Shown piece by piece: positions 31,386 to 38,578 of a DNA stretch of 40,231 nt (positions within the stretch are counted from its first letter, which is position 1; every line of letters begins with the position of its first letter). The notes under the pieces are model-generated. The model ran no database searches. It saw nothing but the letters and a program-made list of their open reading frames with translations, and was not told where the DNA came from. This DNA comes from an uncultured Alphaproteobacteria bacterium. Its GTDB lineage: Bacteria; Pseudomonadota; Alphaproteobacteria; Rhizobiales; Beijerinckiaceae. The DNA lies in the NCBI GenBank assembly GCA_937903315.1, contig CALCZO010000299.1:1-40231 (forward strand), in the 5' to 3' direction. The position numbers and the translations under genes were made by a program.

Positions 31386-31799
31386 ATGCGTGTCGGCCCG
31401 GTTTCTGCCTATCGAATGTCCAGCGGCTCCGCCCGCGTGTCGGGCACGGTGTCGACGGGTTTTGCCGTGGCGAGCCCGGCGGCGCGCACGCAGGCGACGA
31501 GCGCCGCCTCGGCGCCGGTTGGTGTCGGTCTGATGCCGGTCGGCGATCTGTTCGAGCGACGCCGGGACGGTGCGCGTCGCGGGCGGGCGATCATCGAGGC
31601 GCTGGATCAGCTCAAGCTTGCGTTGCTGTCTGGCGGGCCAACCGACGAGGCGCTCGGGACGCTGCTGCTGGCCAATGGTTCGATCGATGCCGGCGATGAT
31701 CCGGGCCTTGCGGCGGTGCTCGATTCGATTGGCCTGAGGGCCGATGTTGAACTGGCCAAGGCGTCGATGCGCCGCCGGCGCGGCGATTCGCAGGGCTGA
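31386..31799 (+). CDS. fliX: Flagellar assembly regulator FliX
   Basis: FliX couples early basal-body assembly to FlbD, the sigma-54 activator, in Caulobacter and Bradyrhizobium. The 137-residue sequence has the N-terminal MRVGP...YRMSSG opening, a variable Ala/Thr-rich stretch, then the conserved DGARRGRAIIEALDQLKLALLSG and a C-terminal LDSIGLRADVELAKASMRR. It is divergent from flgI, as in Caulobacter. The ATG at 31386 is preceded by GGAAAGG. No FlbD gene is in the window; its presence elsewhere is predicted from fliX and the sigma-54 promoters. Confidence 0.9.
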   Translation: MRVGPVSAYRMSSGSARVSGTVSTGFAVASPAARTQATSAASAPVGVGLMPVGDLFERRRDGARRGRAIIEALDQLKLALLSGGPTDEALGTLLLANGSIDAGDDPGLAAVLDSIGLRADVELAKASMRRRRGDSQG

Positions 31800-31885
31800 A
31801 CACGGCGCGTCCGGCTCGCCAGCGCGTCGGCGGTACAGCCAAGGCACCATTATTTCTTCGGATTTGAAACTTACGGTCTTTGCAA

Positions 31886-31914
31886 TTGTCCTGTCATGTC
31901 AATGCGACTATAGG
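31886..31914 (+). promoter_or_regulatory. Possible sigma-70 type promoter for dksA
   Basis: TTGTCC, 17 bases, TATAGG lies in the 139-base spacer between fliX and dksA, each hexamer matching 4 of 6 consensus positions; transcription would begin about 18-20 bases before dksA. It is a weak match and could be chance. Confidence 0.3.
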
Positions 31915-31938
31915 GCAGGAAAGAGACGTGAGGTGAGG

Positions 31939-32373
31939 ATGTCGCGTATGGCCAACAAGGTGATCAAACTCGATCCTGGCTATCGTCCGAGTTCCGACGA
32001 ACCGTTCATGAACGAGCGCCAGCGGGAGTATTTCCGGCGCAAGCTCATCAACTGGAAAGAGGAAATTCTGCGCGATGCCGAGGAAACGCTCAGCGCGATG
32101 CAGAGCGATACGGAAACCCATCCCGATCTGGTCGATCGGGCTTCGTCCGAAGGCGACCGCGCTATCGAACTCAGGGCGCGTGACCGGCAGCGCAAGCTGA
32201 TTGCCAAGATCGAATCGGCGTTGCTGCGGATTGCCGACGGCTCCTACGGGTTCTGCGAGGAGACGGGTGATCCGATCTCGCTGCAGCGGCTCGATGCCCG
32301 GCCCATTGCCACCCTGTCGCTGGAAGCACAGGAGCGGCATGAGCGGCGCGAGAAGATCTACCGCGACGACTGA
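31939..32373 (+). CDS. dksA: RNA polymerase-binding transcription factor DksA (one-Cys form)
   Basis: DksA inserts its coiled coil into the RNA polymerase secondary channel to strengthen ppGpp effects. The 144-residue protein has the coiled-coil region (EYFRRKLINWKEEILRDAEE ... RASSEGDRAIELRARDRQRK, with the DxxDxA-like tip as DLVDRA) and a C-terminal globular part, SYGFCEETGDPISLQRL. Only one of the four zinc-finger Cys residues is kept (C in GFCEET; the others are Thr, Ser and Ala), as is usual for alphaproteobacterial DksA. Start may be 31939 or 31948, both in frame. It lies between fliX and the convergent flgH. Confidence 0.93.
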   Translation: MSRMANKVIKLDPGYRPSSDEPFMNERQREYFRRKLINWKEEILRDAEETLSAMQSDTETHPDLVDRASSEGDRAIELRARDRQRKLIAKIESALLRIADGSYGFCEETGDPISLQRLDARPIATLSLEAQERHERREKIYRDD

Positions 32374-32376
32374 GTG

Positions 32377-33129
32377 TCAGAACGGCAGCAGGACATCGAG
32401 CACCTGCTGGCCGTAGCGCGGCTGCTGGATATCGGAAATCTGGCCGCGGCCGCCGTAGGAAATGCGCGCCTGGGCGATCTTCGTGGATTCGATGGCGTTG
32501 CCCGCCTCGATGTCTTCCGGCCTGACGACACCGGCGACGATCAGTTCGCGCACCTCGAAATTGACGCGCACCTCCTGCTTGCCTTCGATGACCAGATTGC
32601 CGTTGGGCAGGACCTGCGTGACGATGGCGGCGATGTCGGTGACAAGCTGCTCCTGCCGCTTGACCGAGCCCTGCCCGTTGGAGGTCGAGTTGGCCGAGCC
32701 CTTGACCAGCGCTTCGGGCTTCACGCCGTCGGCGAGAATGTTCGACAGCTGCTGTTCGGCACCGAAAAAGCCCTCGACACCGAAATTCTCGCCGCTGGTC
32801 CGCGTCCGCTGGGTCTGGTTGTCGATCTTGGCGCTGTCGGTGATCCTGACCCGGACGTTGACGAGATCGCCGACCTGGGCGGCGCGCTGGTCCTTGAAAA
32901 AGGCGCGCGAACCGGAGCGCCACAGGGAGTTCGACGAGGATCTGACCACCTGCGGTGTCGGCATCGGCATCTGCACCGGTTTGTAGCCGGGCTGGCTGAC
33001 CGGATTTTCGATCGAGGAGAGCGAGGGCCGCTCGCCGATATCGCGCAGCCGGTCGACCGCGCTGCATCCGCCGAGGGTGGCCGCAACTCCGGCCAGGGTC
33101 ATCACTGTGGTCAGGCGAACAGAACGCAT
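32377..33129 (-). CDS. flgH: Flagellar L-ring lipoprotein FlgH
   Basis: FlgH forms the L-ring in the outer membrane. The 250-residue precursor has a lipoprotein signal with lipobox LGGC, then SLWRSGSRAFFKDQRAAQVGDLVNV, and the late motifs NLVIEGKQEVRVNFEVREL and GRGQISDIQQPRYGQQVLDVL, all hallmarks. ATG at 33129 is preferred. It ends the flgF-flgG-flgA-flgH operon; the flgA stop lies 15 bases upstream of its start. It is convergent with dksA, 3 bases apart. Confidence 0.95.
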   Translation of the reverse strand: MRSVRLTTVMTLAGVAATLGGCSAVDRLRDIGERPSLSSIENPVSQPGYKPVQMPMPTPQVVRSSSNSLWRSGSRAFFKDQRAAQVGDLVNVRVRITDSAKIDNQTQRTRTSGENFGVEGFFGAEQQLSNILADGVKPEALVKGSANSTSNGQGSVKRQEQLVTDIAAIVTQVLPNGNLVIEGKQEVRVNFEVRELIVAGVVRPEDIEAGNAIESTKIAQARISYGGRGQISDIQQPRYGQQVLDVLLPF

Positions 33130-33143
33130 GGGACGGTCATTCC

Positions 33144-34097
33144 TCAATTGCTGGCTTTGGTCTGGAGCGCATCGAGCCGGGCCGAAACCTTGCCGGCCCC
33201 GGTGATCACCGCATCGATCGTCCGCTTGGAGGTCAGGTTCTGCACCGGGACGACCGCACCCAGCACGCCGCCGGCGAGCGCGCGGCCGCGCAGTGTCAGG
33301 CTGATTCCCGGCGCGGTGTAGGAGACGGTGACCGGCTGATTGCGTTCGACCAGTTCAGGCGCGGCAAGGTCGCTCTGACGCAGCAGCTGGCCGGCAGCAA
33401 GGCCGCGCCGGGCCACCATGCCGACCAGACGGACCGGGTCCTCGACAATGCCGACGGGCAGGTCGCGGCGCGACTTGCGTTCGCTGGCAAGGTCCCCGGC
33501 GGTGATGGCCTCGCCCCGCCCGAGCGGGCGGGCGAGGACGGGAATGTCCATCCTCAGGTCGGCGGTGCCGGTCAGCCGGTGGGCCACAGCCCCCGCAACA
33601 AGGCGGATGACGAAACGGCCGCTGCGCAGATCCAGATCCTCGATCACCAGACGCGGAGCGACGGTTTCGGGTGTGTCGCCGATGATGGCGGCCAGCGGCG
33701 GATCGAAGGCGAGCGGTGCGTCGGCAAATTGCCGGTCGCGCTGGGTAAGCGTGGTCGCCACGAGGGCGGTCAGGGTTGCTGCCGACAGCGTGGTGGCGGG
33801 CCGGCGCACGATGATCGAGCCATCGAGCGCGCCCTCCAGCGCGGCAAGGCCAAGCTCGCGCGCCGCTTCGGCAATCCGCTCGGCGCGGATCGTGCCGACG
33901 CCGCCCAGTTGCGGCGCAGCGAACAGCGCCGTCTGTCCGAGCGCGCCGGCATGCTCGACCAGATCGTCGAGCCGGACGATCTCGCCGCTTACCACCGCCT
34001 CGCGTTTCAGGCGCGGGTGGGGTTGGGCGACCAGCGTTGCGGTTGCCATGAGAAAACACAGGGTCGCAGCAAGGCTCTGTTTCAGGGACCGGTTCAT
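33144..34097 (-). CDS. flgA: Flagellar P-ring assembly chaperone FlgA
   Basis: FlgA is the periplasmic chaperone for P-ring (FlgI) assembly. The 317-residue precursor has a signal peptide (SLAATLCFLMATATLVA) and a C-terminal SAF domain (about 190-310): IPVLARPLGRGEAITAGDLA, GLAAGQLLRQSDLAAP and RALAGGVLGAVVPVQNLTSK. The sequence is longer than E. coli FlgA (219), which is common in alphaproteobacteria. It starts 17 bases after the flgG stop with AAGGAG upstream. Confidence 0.92.
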   Translation of the reverse strand: MNRSLKQSLAATLCFLMATATLVAQPHPRLKREAVVSGEIVRLDDLVEHAGALGQTALFAAPQLGGVGTIRAERIAEAARELGLAALEGALDGSIIVRRPATTLSAATLTALVATTLTQRDRQFADAPLAFDPPLAAIIGDTPETVAPRLVIEDLDLRSGRFVIRLVAGAVAHRLTGTADLRMDIPVLARPLGRGEAITAGDLASERKSRRDLPVGIVEDPVRLVGMVARRGLAAGQLLRQSDLAAPELVERNQPVTVSYTAPGISLTLRGRALAGGVLGAVVPVQNLTSKRTIDAVITGAGKVSARLDALQTKASN

Positions 34098-34114
34098 GGC
34101 GATAATGCTCCTTG

Positions 34115-34906
34115 TCAGCCGCGGAAGGCCTGGGTCGTCGCGTTCAGCATCTGGTCGGCGGCGGAGATGACCTTGGCGTTCATCTCGTAGGCGCGCTGGG
34201 CGGCGATCAGGGACGAGATTTCGGTGACGGCGTTGACATTGGCTTCCTCGAGATAGCCCTGTTGCAGGCTGCCGTAGCCTTCCGCGCCGGGGTTGCCGGT
34301 CAGGGCTGGGCCGGACCCTTGGGTTTCGATGAACAGGTTGTCACCGATCGATTCGAGGCCGGTCTTGTTGATGAACCGCGCCAGCTGGATCTGTCCAAGC
34401 TGCTGGGGCGCCACCTGTCCGGGGATCGAGGCGCTGACGACGCCTTGGGCATTGATGCTGACACTCGAGGCATTGTTCGGCACGGTGATGGCCGGATCGA
34501 CGAGATAACCCTCGGTTGTCACAAGCCGTCCGTCGGCATCGAGTTCGAAGCCGCCATCGCGGGTGTAGCCGGTCCGGCCATCCGGCATCTGGACGCGGAA
34601 ATAGCCCTCGCCGCGGATGGCAAGATCGTAGCTTTTCTCGGTGGGCGTCAGGTTGCCTTGCCCCATGATCCGGGGTGTCGAGGCCGATTTGACACCTGAA
34701 CCGACGTAGATTCCCGCCGGAATCGTGGTGCCCTGATCCGAACTCGGCGACCCGGCGCGGCGCTGGGTCTCATAGAGCAGATCCTGAAAATGCACGCGCT
34801 GGCGCTTGAAGCCGGTGGTGCGCATGTTGGCGACGTTGTTGGAGATGACCTGAACGTTCAGTTCCTGGGCCATCATGCCGGTGGCGGCGGTTTGCAGGGC
34901 ACGCAT
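34115..34906 (-). CDS. flgG: Flagellar distal rod protein FlgG
   Basis: FlgG forms the distal rod. The 263-residue protein begins MRALQTAATGMMAQELNVQV and carries ISNNVANMRTTGFKRQRVHF, then ends LEEANVNAVTEISSLIAAQR...KVISAADQMLNATTQAFRG, both family hallmarks; length matches E. coli FlgG (260). It follows flgF by three bases, and the FlgF stop and this start are translationally close. Confidence 0.96.
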   Translation of the reverse strand: MRALQTAATGMMAQELNVQVISNNVANMRTTGFKRQRVHFQDLLYETQRRAGSPSSDQGTTIPAGIYVGSGVKSASTPRIMGQGNLTPTEKSYDLAIRGEGYFRVQMPDGRTGYTRDGGFELDADGRLVTTEGYLVDPAITVPNNASSVSINAQGVVSASIPGQVAPQQLGQIQLARFINKTGLESIGDNLFIETQGSGPALTGNPGAEGYGSLQQGYLEEANVNAVTEISSLIAAQRAYEMNAKVISAADQMLNATTQAFRG

Positions 34907-34909
34907 GGA

Positions 34910-35650
34910 TCAGTTCACCTCGGCAAGGCGCGACAGCGTCGCGCGGCGCAGTTCGTCGGTTTTCTGCATCGTCTGGGTCAGGCTGGTGTAGGCGCGGGTG
35001 ATCTCGATCATCCGCGCGATCTCGGCGACGCCGTTGACGTTGGAGCGTTCGAGCGCACCGGGCTCCAGCCGCACGTCAGGATCGGCCGGGCGGGCGGGTG
35101 TGGCGCTGGCGAACAGGTTCTTGCCCTCATTGGCAAGGTCCTGCGGCTTGTCGAAGGTCATCAGGCGCAAGGTGCCGCGCACGCCCTGCGCAGTGGAGAC
35201 CGTTCCGGTCGCGGCGATGGTGATCTCCCCGTCGGCGGCGTTGAAGCTCAGCGGCCCCTGTTGCGAGAGCACGGGATAGCCGTCCGATGTCACCAGATCG
35301 CCGCGCTCATTGAGCGAGAGCGCTCCGTTGCGGGTGTAGCGTTCGCCCTGCGGCGTCATTACCGCGAGAAACCCCGGGCCGCGGATGGCGACATCGAGCG
35401 GGTTGCCGGTCTTTTCTACAGCGCCGGCGGATGTGTCGAGTGTGCTCGCATTTTCAATGACATATGAGATGCGCTGGCTGCCCTGCGGCGCGGCGTTGGC
35501 GCGGGCGACCGGCATTACATGCTCGGAAAAGGCACCCGTCCGGCGCTTGAACCCGTTGGTCATCAGGTTGGCGACGTTGTTGGCGACCACATCCAGCTCG
35601 CGCTTGAGCACGACCTGCCGGGACAATCCGATCAACTGGGTGTTGTTCAT
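34910..35650 (-). CDS. flgF: Flagellar basal-body rod protein FlgF
   Basis: FlgF is a proximal rod protein. The 246-residue protein starts MNNTQLIGLSRQVVLKRELD, then VVANNVANLMTNGFKRR, and ends LERSNVNGVAEIARMIEITRAY, as expected. ATG at 35650 has GAGGAA seven bases upstream. A good sigma-54 promoter lies 31-46 bases upstream of the start. It heads the flgF-flgG-flgA-flgH operon and is divergent from fliL. Confidence 0.95.
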   Translation of the reverse strand: MNNTQLIGLSRQVVLKRELDVVANNVANLMTNGFKRRTGAFSEHVMPVARANAAPQGSQRISYVIENASTLDTSAGAVEKTGNPLDVAIRGPGFLAVMTPQGERYTRNGALSLNERGDLVTSDGYPVLSQQGPLSFNAADGEITIAATGTVSTAQGVRGTLRLMTFDKPQDLANEGKNLFASATPARPADPDVRLEPGALERSNVNGVAEIARMIEITRAYTSLTQTMQKTDELRRATLSRLAEVN

Positions 35651-35680
35651 GGCGCTGTTCCTCTGCGATGCCTGAACAGC

Positions 35681-35696
35681 AACAAGTCCCGTGCCA
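35681..35696 (-). promoter_or_regulatory. Sigma-54 promoter of flgF-flgG-flgA-flgH
   Basis: On the minus strand TGGCACG-GGAC-TTGTT is a full -24 match with TTG at -12 and correct spacing, the best of the three such sites in the window. Transcription would start near 35669, about 20 bases before the flgF ATG. Confidence 0.78.
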
Positions 35697-35771
35697 ATCG
35701 TGATTGGGAAAAATGTGAACAATATTTCAATGACTTATTATGTCGCCTGGCGGCGCTCGTCCAGCCTGTGC

Positions 35772-35808
35772 GGGCGGCTCTTGCCGGTCTTGGGCAGGAA
35801 TTGCCGGG
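35772..35808. promoter_or_regulatory. Two near-copies of a palindromic element, candidate FlbD (ftr-like) sites
   Basis: GGGCGGCTCTTGCCGG (35772-35787) and GGGCAGGAATTGCCGG (35792-35807) share 12 of 16 bases and are spaced 20 bases apart, about two helical turns. They lie about 105-135 bases upstream of the predicted flgF start of transcription and 84-119 bases before the divergent fliL start. Their form (GGC-N6-TTGCCG) resembles the elements near flgE and flgI. Confidence 0.5.
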
Positions 35809-35890
35809 TGCGAAGGGGTTCGTAAACGATTTCGTAACCTAAACTTCAGAGAGTGCTAATCGATAATGCAACCCAAGATAGAGTTCCGTC

Positions 35891-36361
35891 ATGGCCAAGG
35901 GCAAGACCGAGGAGCCGTCCGACAAGGAGGCCCCCAAGTCCAAGAAGATGCTGATGATCGGCGTGGCTGTCGCGGTGCTCGCGGCGGGCGGGGGCGGCTT
36001 CTTCTTTTACAAGTCGAAGAAGGCGGCTGCGGCCAAGGACGTCAAGAAGGTGGCGGTGTTTCTCGATCTGCCAGAGATGACCGTCAACCTCGCCGTGCCG
36101 CCCGGACAGGAGCGCCAGTCGTTCCTGCGGCTCAAGGTCTCGCTCGAACTGGCCGACCAGAAAACGCTGACCGAGGTGCAGCCGGTGATGCCGCGGATTC
36201 TCGATAACTTCCAGATTTTCCTCAGGGAAATGAAGGCCAGCGACCTTGAGGGGTCGGCCGGCTTCTACCGTCTGAAAGAGGAGCTGGTCCGTCGCACCAA
36301 CGCTGCCGTGCATCCGGCGCGGGTCGAGGCGGTGCTGTTCAAGGACGTTCTGGTTCAGTGA
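35891..36361 (+). CDS. fliL: Flagellar basal body-associated protein FliL
   Basis: FliL sits around the motor and assists the stator. The 156-residue protein has a charged N-terminus, one transmembrane helix (about residues 20-40, MLMIGVAVAVLAAGGGGFFF), and the periplasmic FliL domain with YKSKK...FLDLPEMTVNLAV, RQSFLRLKVSLELAD and the C-terminal PARVEAVLFKDVLVQ. Length is normal. It starts the fliL-fliM-DUF6468-motE operon, convergent with nothing and divergent from flgF. The promoter is not clear; no sigma-54 element is seen on this strand. Confidence 0.94.
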   Translation: MAKGKTEEPSDKEAPKSKKMLMIGVAVAVLAAGGGGFFFYKSKKAAAAKDVKKVAVFLDLPEMTVNLAVPPGQERQSFLRLKVSLELADQKTLTEVQPVMPRILDNFQIFLREMKASDLEGSAGFYRLKEELVRRTNAAVHPARVEAVLFKDVLVQ

Positions 36362-36368
36362 GGGTGGC

Positions 36369-37346
36369 ATGAGCATTTCAGGTGGCAATGCTGTGATGGC
36401 GGCGCAGGTTGACGTTCTGGCTCCCGACGAGGCGATGCCGGTGGCGGCCGCGCCGGACGGCATCGAGGGGCTGATCCAGCCGGTGCGCCCCGGCCCGTTG
36501 CGCTTGCCGCTGATGGAGCGGCTGGTCGACCGCTGGCCGGGGGTGGCCAGTGAACGTCTCGCCAAGGCCTGGGGCATTTCGCTTGATCTGGCGCGCGGAC
36601 CGATGCGCGCGACGCTGGCGAGCGAGTTTGTCGATTCACTCGACGCAAACGCCATTGTCGCGCAGTTCGATGCGCCGAACGGACCGAATTCGGGCTTTCT
36701 CGCCATTGAACGACCGGCGGTGTTCATGATGGTCGATGCCGTGCTGGGCGGGGCCGGAAAGCCACCGCCCGAAGCGGCGATGCACCGGCCGCTGACGCTG
36801 ATCGAACTCAGCCTGATGCAGCCGGTGGCGACCCATCTGATGACCGCGTTGACCGGCTGCCTCGAACCTGCTGGCAAGCTCGTCTTGCGCTTCCGGGCGT
36901 GGGGGCAGGGCGCGAACGGTCCTGTCTCGGCACCGGCGGGCGGCGTGCTGGTGCTGCCCCTGACGCTGGGATGGCGCGGGCGTGAGGCGCGGCTGTCGCT
37001 CGCGCTGTCGCTGGCGGCGCTCGAGCCGATGCTGCCTCATCTCGGTGGGGTCTATCCCGGCGCGGCGCTCGGCGGCGACGGGGTGTGGCGCAGCCATCTT
37101 GCCCGCGAGATCGGGCGGGCCCGTACGCGCCTGACCGCCGTGCTGGCCGAAGCGGAGATGCCGCTCGCCCGGGTGCGGGCGCTGGCTGTGGGCGAAACGC
37201 TGATGTTCGACGTTCCGTCCGATCCGGTTGTCAGTCTGCGGGCCGGTCCGCTGTCGCTGGCCAGCGGCAGGCTGGGGCGCGCGAACGGGCGGGTGGCCGT
37301 GCGGCTCGATACGCCGGTCGCGGTGACCACGGGAGGCATGCGATGA
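36369..37346 (+). CDS. fliM: Flagellar motor switch protein FliM (divergent)
   Basis: FliM is the middle switch-complex protein. The 325-residue protein aligns with the middle and C-terminal FliM domains: RLPLMERLVDRW..., the FAIVAQF-like AIVAQFDAPNG, FMMVDAVLGGAG then PLTLIELSLMQPVATHL, and a C-terminal SpoA-like part (about 245-320; MPLARVRALAVGETLMFDV). Two oddities: the usual N-terminal CheY-phosphate-binding motif (SQxEIDALL) is not seen (the N-terminus is MSISGGNAVMAAQVDVL), and the GGDG/GGSG FliG-contact motif reads GGAG. The stop overlaps the next start as ATGA. Confidence 0.88.
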   Translation: MSISGGNAVMAAQVDVLAPDEAMPVAAAPDGIEGLIQPVRPGPLRLPLMERLVDRWPGVASERLAKAWGISLDLARGPMRATLASEFVDSLDANAIVAQFDAPNGPNSGFLAIERPAVFMMVDAVLGGAGKPPPEAAMHRPLTLIELSLMQPVATHLMTALTGCLEPAGKLVLRFRAWGQGANGPVSAPAGGVLVLPLTLGWRGREARLSLALSLAALEPMLPHLGGVYPGAALGGDGVWRSHLAREIGRARTRLTAVLAEAEMPLARVRALAVGETLMFDVPSDPVVSLRAGPLSLASGRLGRANGRVAVRLDTPVAVTTGGMR

Positions 37347-37690
37347 CGACGACCTTTGCCTTTGCGCTCGAGGCGTTCGTCGCGATCCTGCTGATCGTGA
37401 CCGTGGGCACCTCGATGAAGCTGGAGCGGCGGCTCGCACAGTTGCGGCTCAACGAAGCGGAAATGCGCAAGACGGTGCAGGATCTGGCCGCAGCGAGCGA
37501 ACGGGCCGAGCGGGCGCTCGATACGATGCGGGCCGCGATCCATGAGGCGGATTCAGCGCTGGCGGACCGGCTCAGCGCGGCGGACCGGCAATCGCAGGAC
37601 CTCAGCCGCAAGATGCGCGAGGGTAGCGAGATCGTCCAGCGCATCAGCCTGATCGTCGCTGCCGGCAAGTCGATGAAGGCCGAGGCGTGA
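37343..37690 (+). CDS. DUF6468 flagellar-associated small membrane protein
   Basis: This 115-residue protein has one N-terminal transmembrane helix (about residues 5-26; ALEAFVAILLIVTVGTSM) and a long helical, probably coiled-coil, cytoplasmic or periplasmic tail (KLERRLAQLRLNEAEMRKTV and onwards). In alphaproteobacteria a protein of this kind stands between fliM and motE; its exact role is unknown. Start ATG overlaps the fliM stop codon (ATGA) and its stop overlaps the next GTG start, so all three are translationally coupled. Confidence 0.8.
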   Translation: MTTTFAFALEAFVAILLIVTVGTSMKLERRLAQLRLNEAEMRKTVQDLAAASERAERALDTMRAAIHEADSALADRLSAADRQSQDLSRKMREGSEIVQRISLIVAAGKSMKAEA

Positions 37691-38544
37691 CCGCCGGCGG
37701 TTTTCCAAGACCGCGGATCGTGCCCGTGCTGATTGTGGCCGGGCTATGCCTTTTTGCGCTCAAGTTGCTCGGCCTGGCCACCCGTGGTGGCTATCTCATC
37801 GCGCCGACGATCCCTTCGCTGGTGCAATCGCTGCCGCGACCGTCCGCGCCGCTGCCAGCGGGGCCGGGCGGACCCGCGCTTGATGACATCACCGGATCGG
37901 TGCCGCCGAAAGCCGACAAGGGTGCTGAAAAGGGAACCGACAAGAGCGCTGACAAGGCCGGTGCCAAGGCCGGCGCCCAACCGCCAGCCACCAAGGACAA
38001 GCCGGCATCCGAGCCGGCCGCCCAGCCCGTGCCGCCACCAACGGCAGCCGAGATCGAGGTGCTGGAAAAGCTGGCACAGCGGCGGCGACAGCTTGAGGAC
38101 CGGGCCAAGGAACTGGAATTGCGCGAGGCGATGCTGAAAACGGCGGAAAAGACGCTTGAGGCCAAGGCGTCGGGGCTCAGACCGACAGCCGCCGCCGAGA
38201 CCGAAGGCAAGCAGGCGGCCGCCGCAGCGGCCCAGCCGCTCAAGTCGCTGGTCATCATGTATGAGGCGATGAAACCGCGTGATGCGGCGCGCGTGTTCGA
38301 GAAGATGGACGCGCGCCTGATGATCACGCTGGCGCGGGCGATCAATCCGCGCAAGCTGGCGGAGATTGTCGCGCAGATGACGCCGGAAACGGCGGAAAAG
38401 CTGACAGCCGGGCTGATGAAGGGCAGTGAGGCCGAACCTGTGTCCGACAAGGGCACGGCCGCCCCGATCACGACCACGCCGGCGCCAGCGGCATCGGTGC
38501 CGGAACTGCCGCGCCTCAAGCAGGCGGCAAAGCCGAAAAGTTGA
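37687..38544 (+). CDS. motE: MotE-like flagellar motility protein (MgtE-N/MotC chaperone type)
   Basis: The 285-residue protein has one N-terminal membrane helix (about 10-30), a low-complexity Lys/Ala/Asp/Pro-rich linker (about 60-110), a coiled-coil (about 115-165, IEVLEKLAQRRRQLEDRAKE), and a C-terminal MgtE-N-like domain: LVIMYEAMKPRDAARVFEKM then PRKLAEIVAQMTPETAEKL. Sinorhizobium MotE is a periplasmic chaperone for MotC; the exact role in this organism is inferred. GTG at 37687 overlaps the preceding stop. Confidence 0.85.
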   Translation: MTAGGFPRPRIVPVLIVAGLCLFALKLLGLATRGGYLIAPTIPSLVQSLPRPSAPLPAGPGGPALDDITGSVPPKADKGAEKGTDKSADKAGAKAGAQPPATKDKPASEPAAQPVPPPTAAEIEVLEKLAQRRRQLEDRAKELELREAMLKTAEKTLEAKASGLRPTAAAETEGKQAAAAAAQPLKSLVIMYEAMKPRDAARVFEKMDARLMITLARAINPRKLAEIVAQMTPETAEKLTAGLMKGSEAEPVSDKGTAAPITTTPAPAASVPELPRLKQAAKPKS

Positions 38545-38578
38545 GTAATCCTATACTTACAATTCAAGGTTACATTCC

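Noticed and set aside
35791..35806. Sigma-54-like GGGCAGGAATTGC on the plus strand before fliL
   Set aside because: The spacing between GG and GC is one or two bases short, so it would not fit the sigma-54 consensus; it fits better as an enhancer-type palindrome.
35820..35868. Possible CtrA-type site (GTAAAC...CGTAACC) before fliL
   Set aside because: Half-sites are spaced eight rather than seven bases and the first lacks TTAA; too weak to call.
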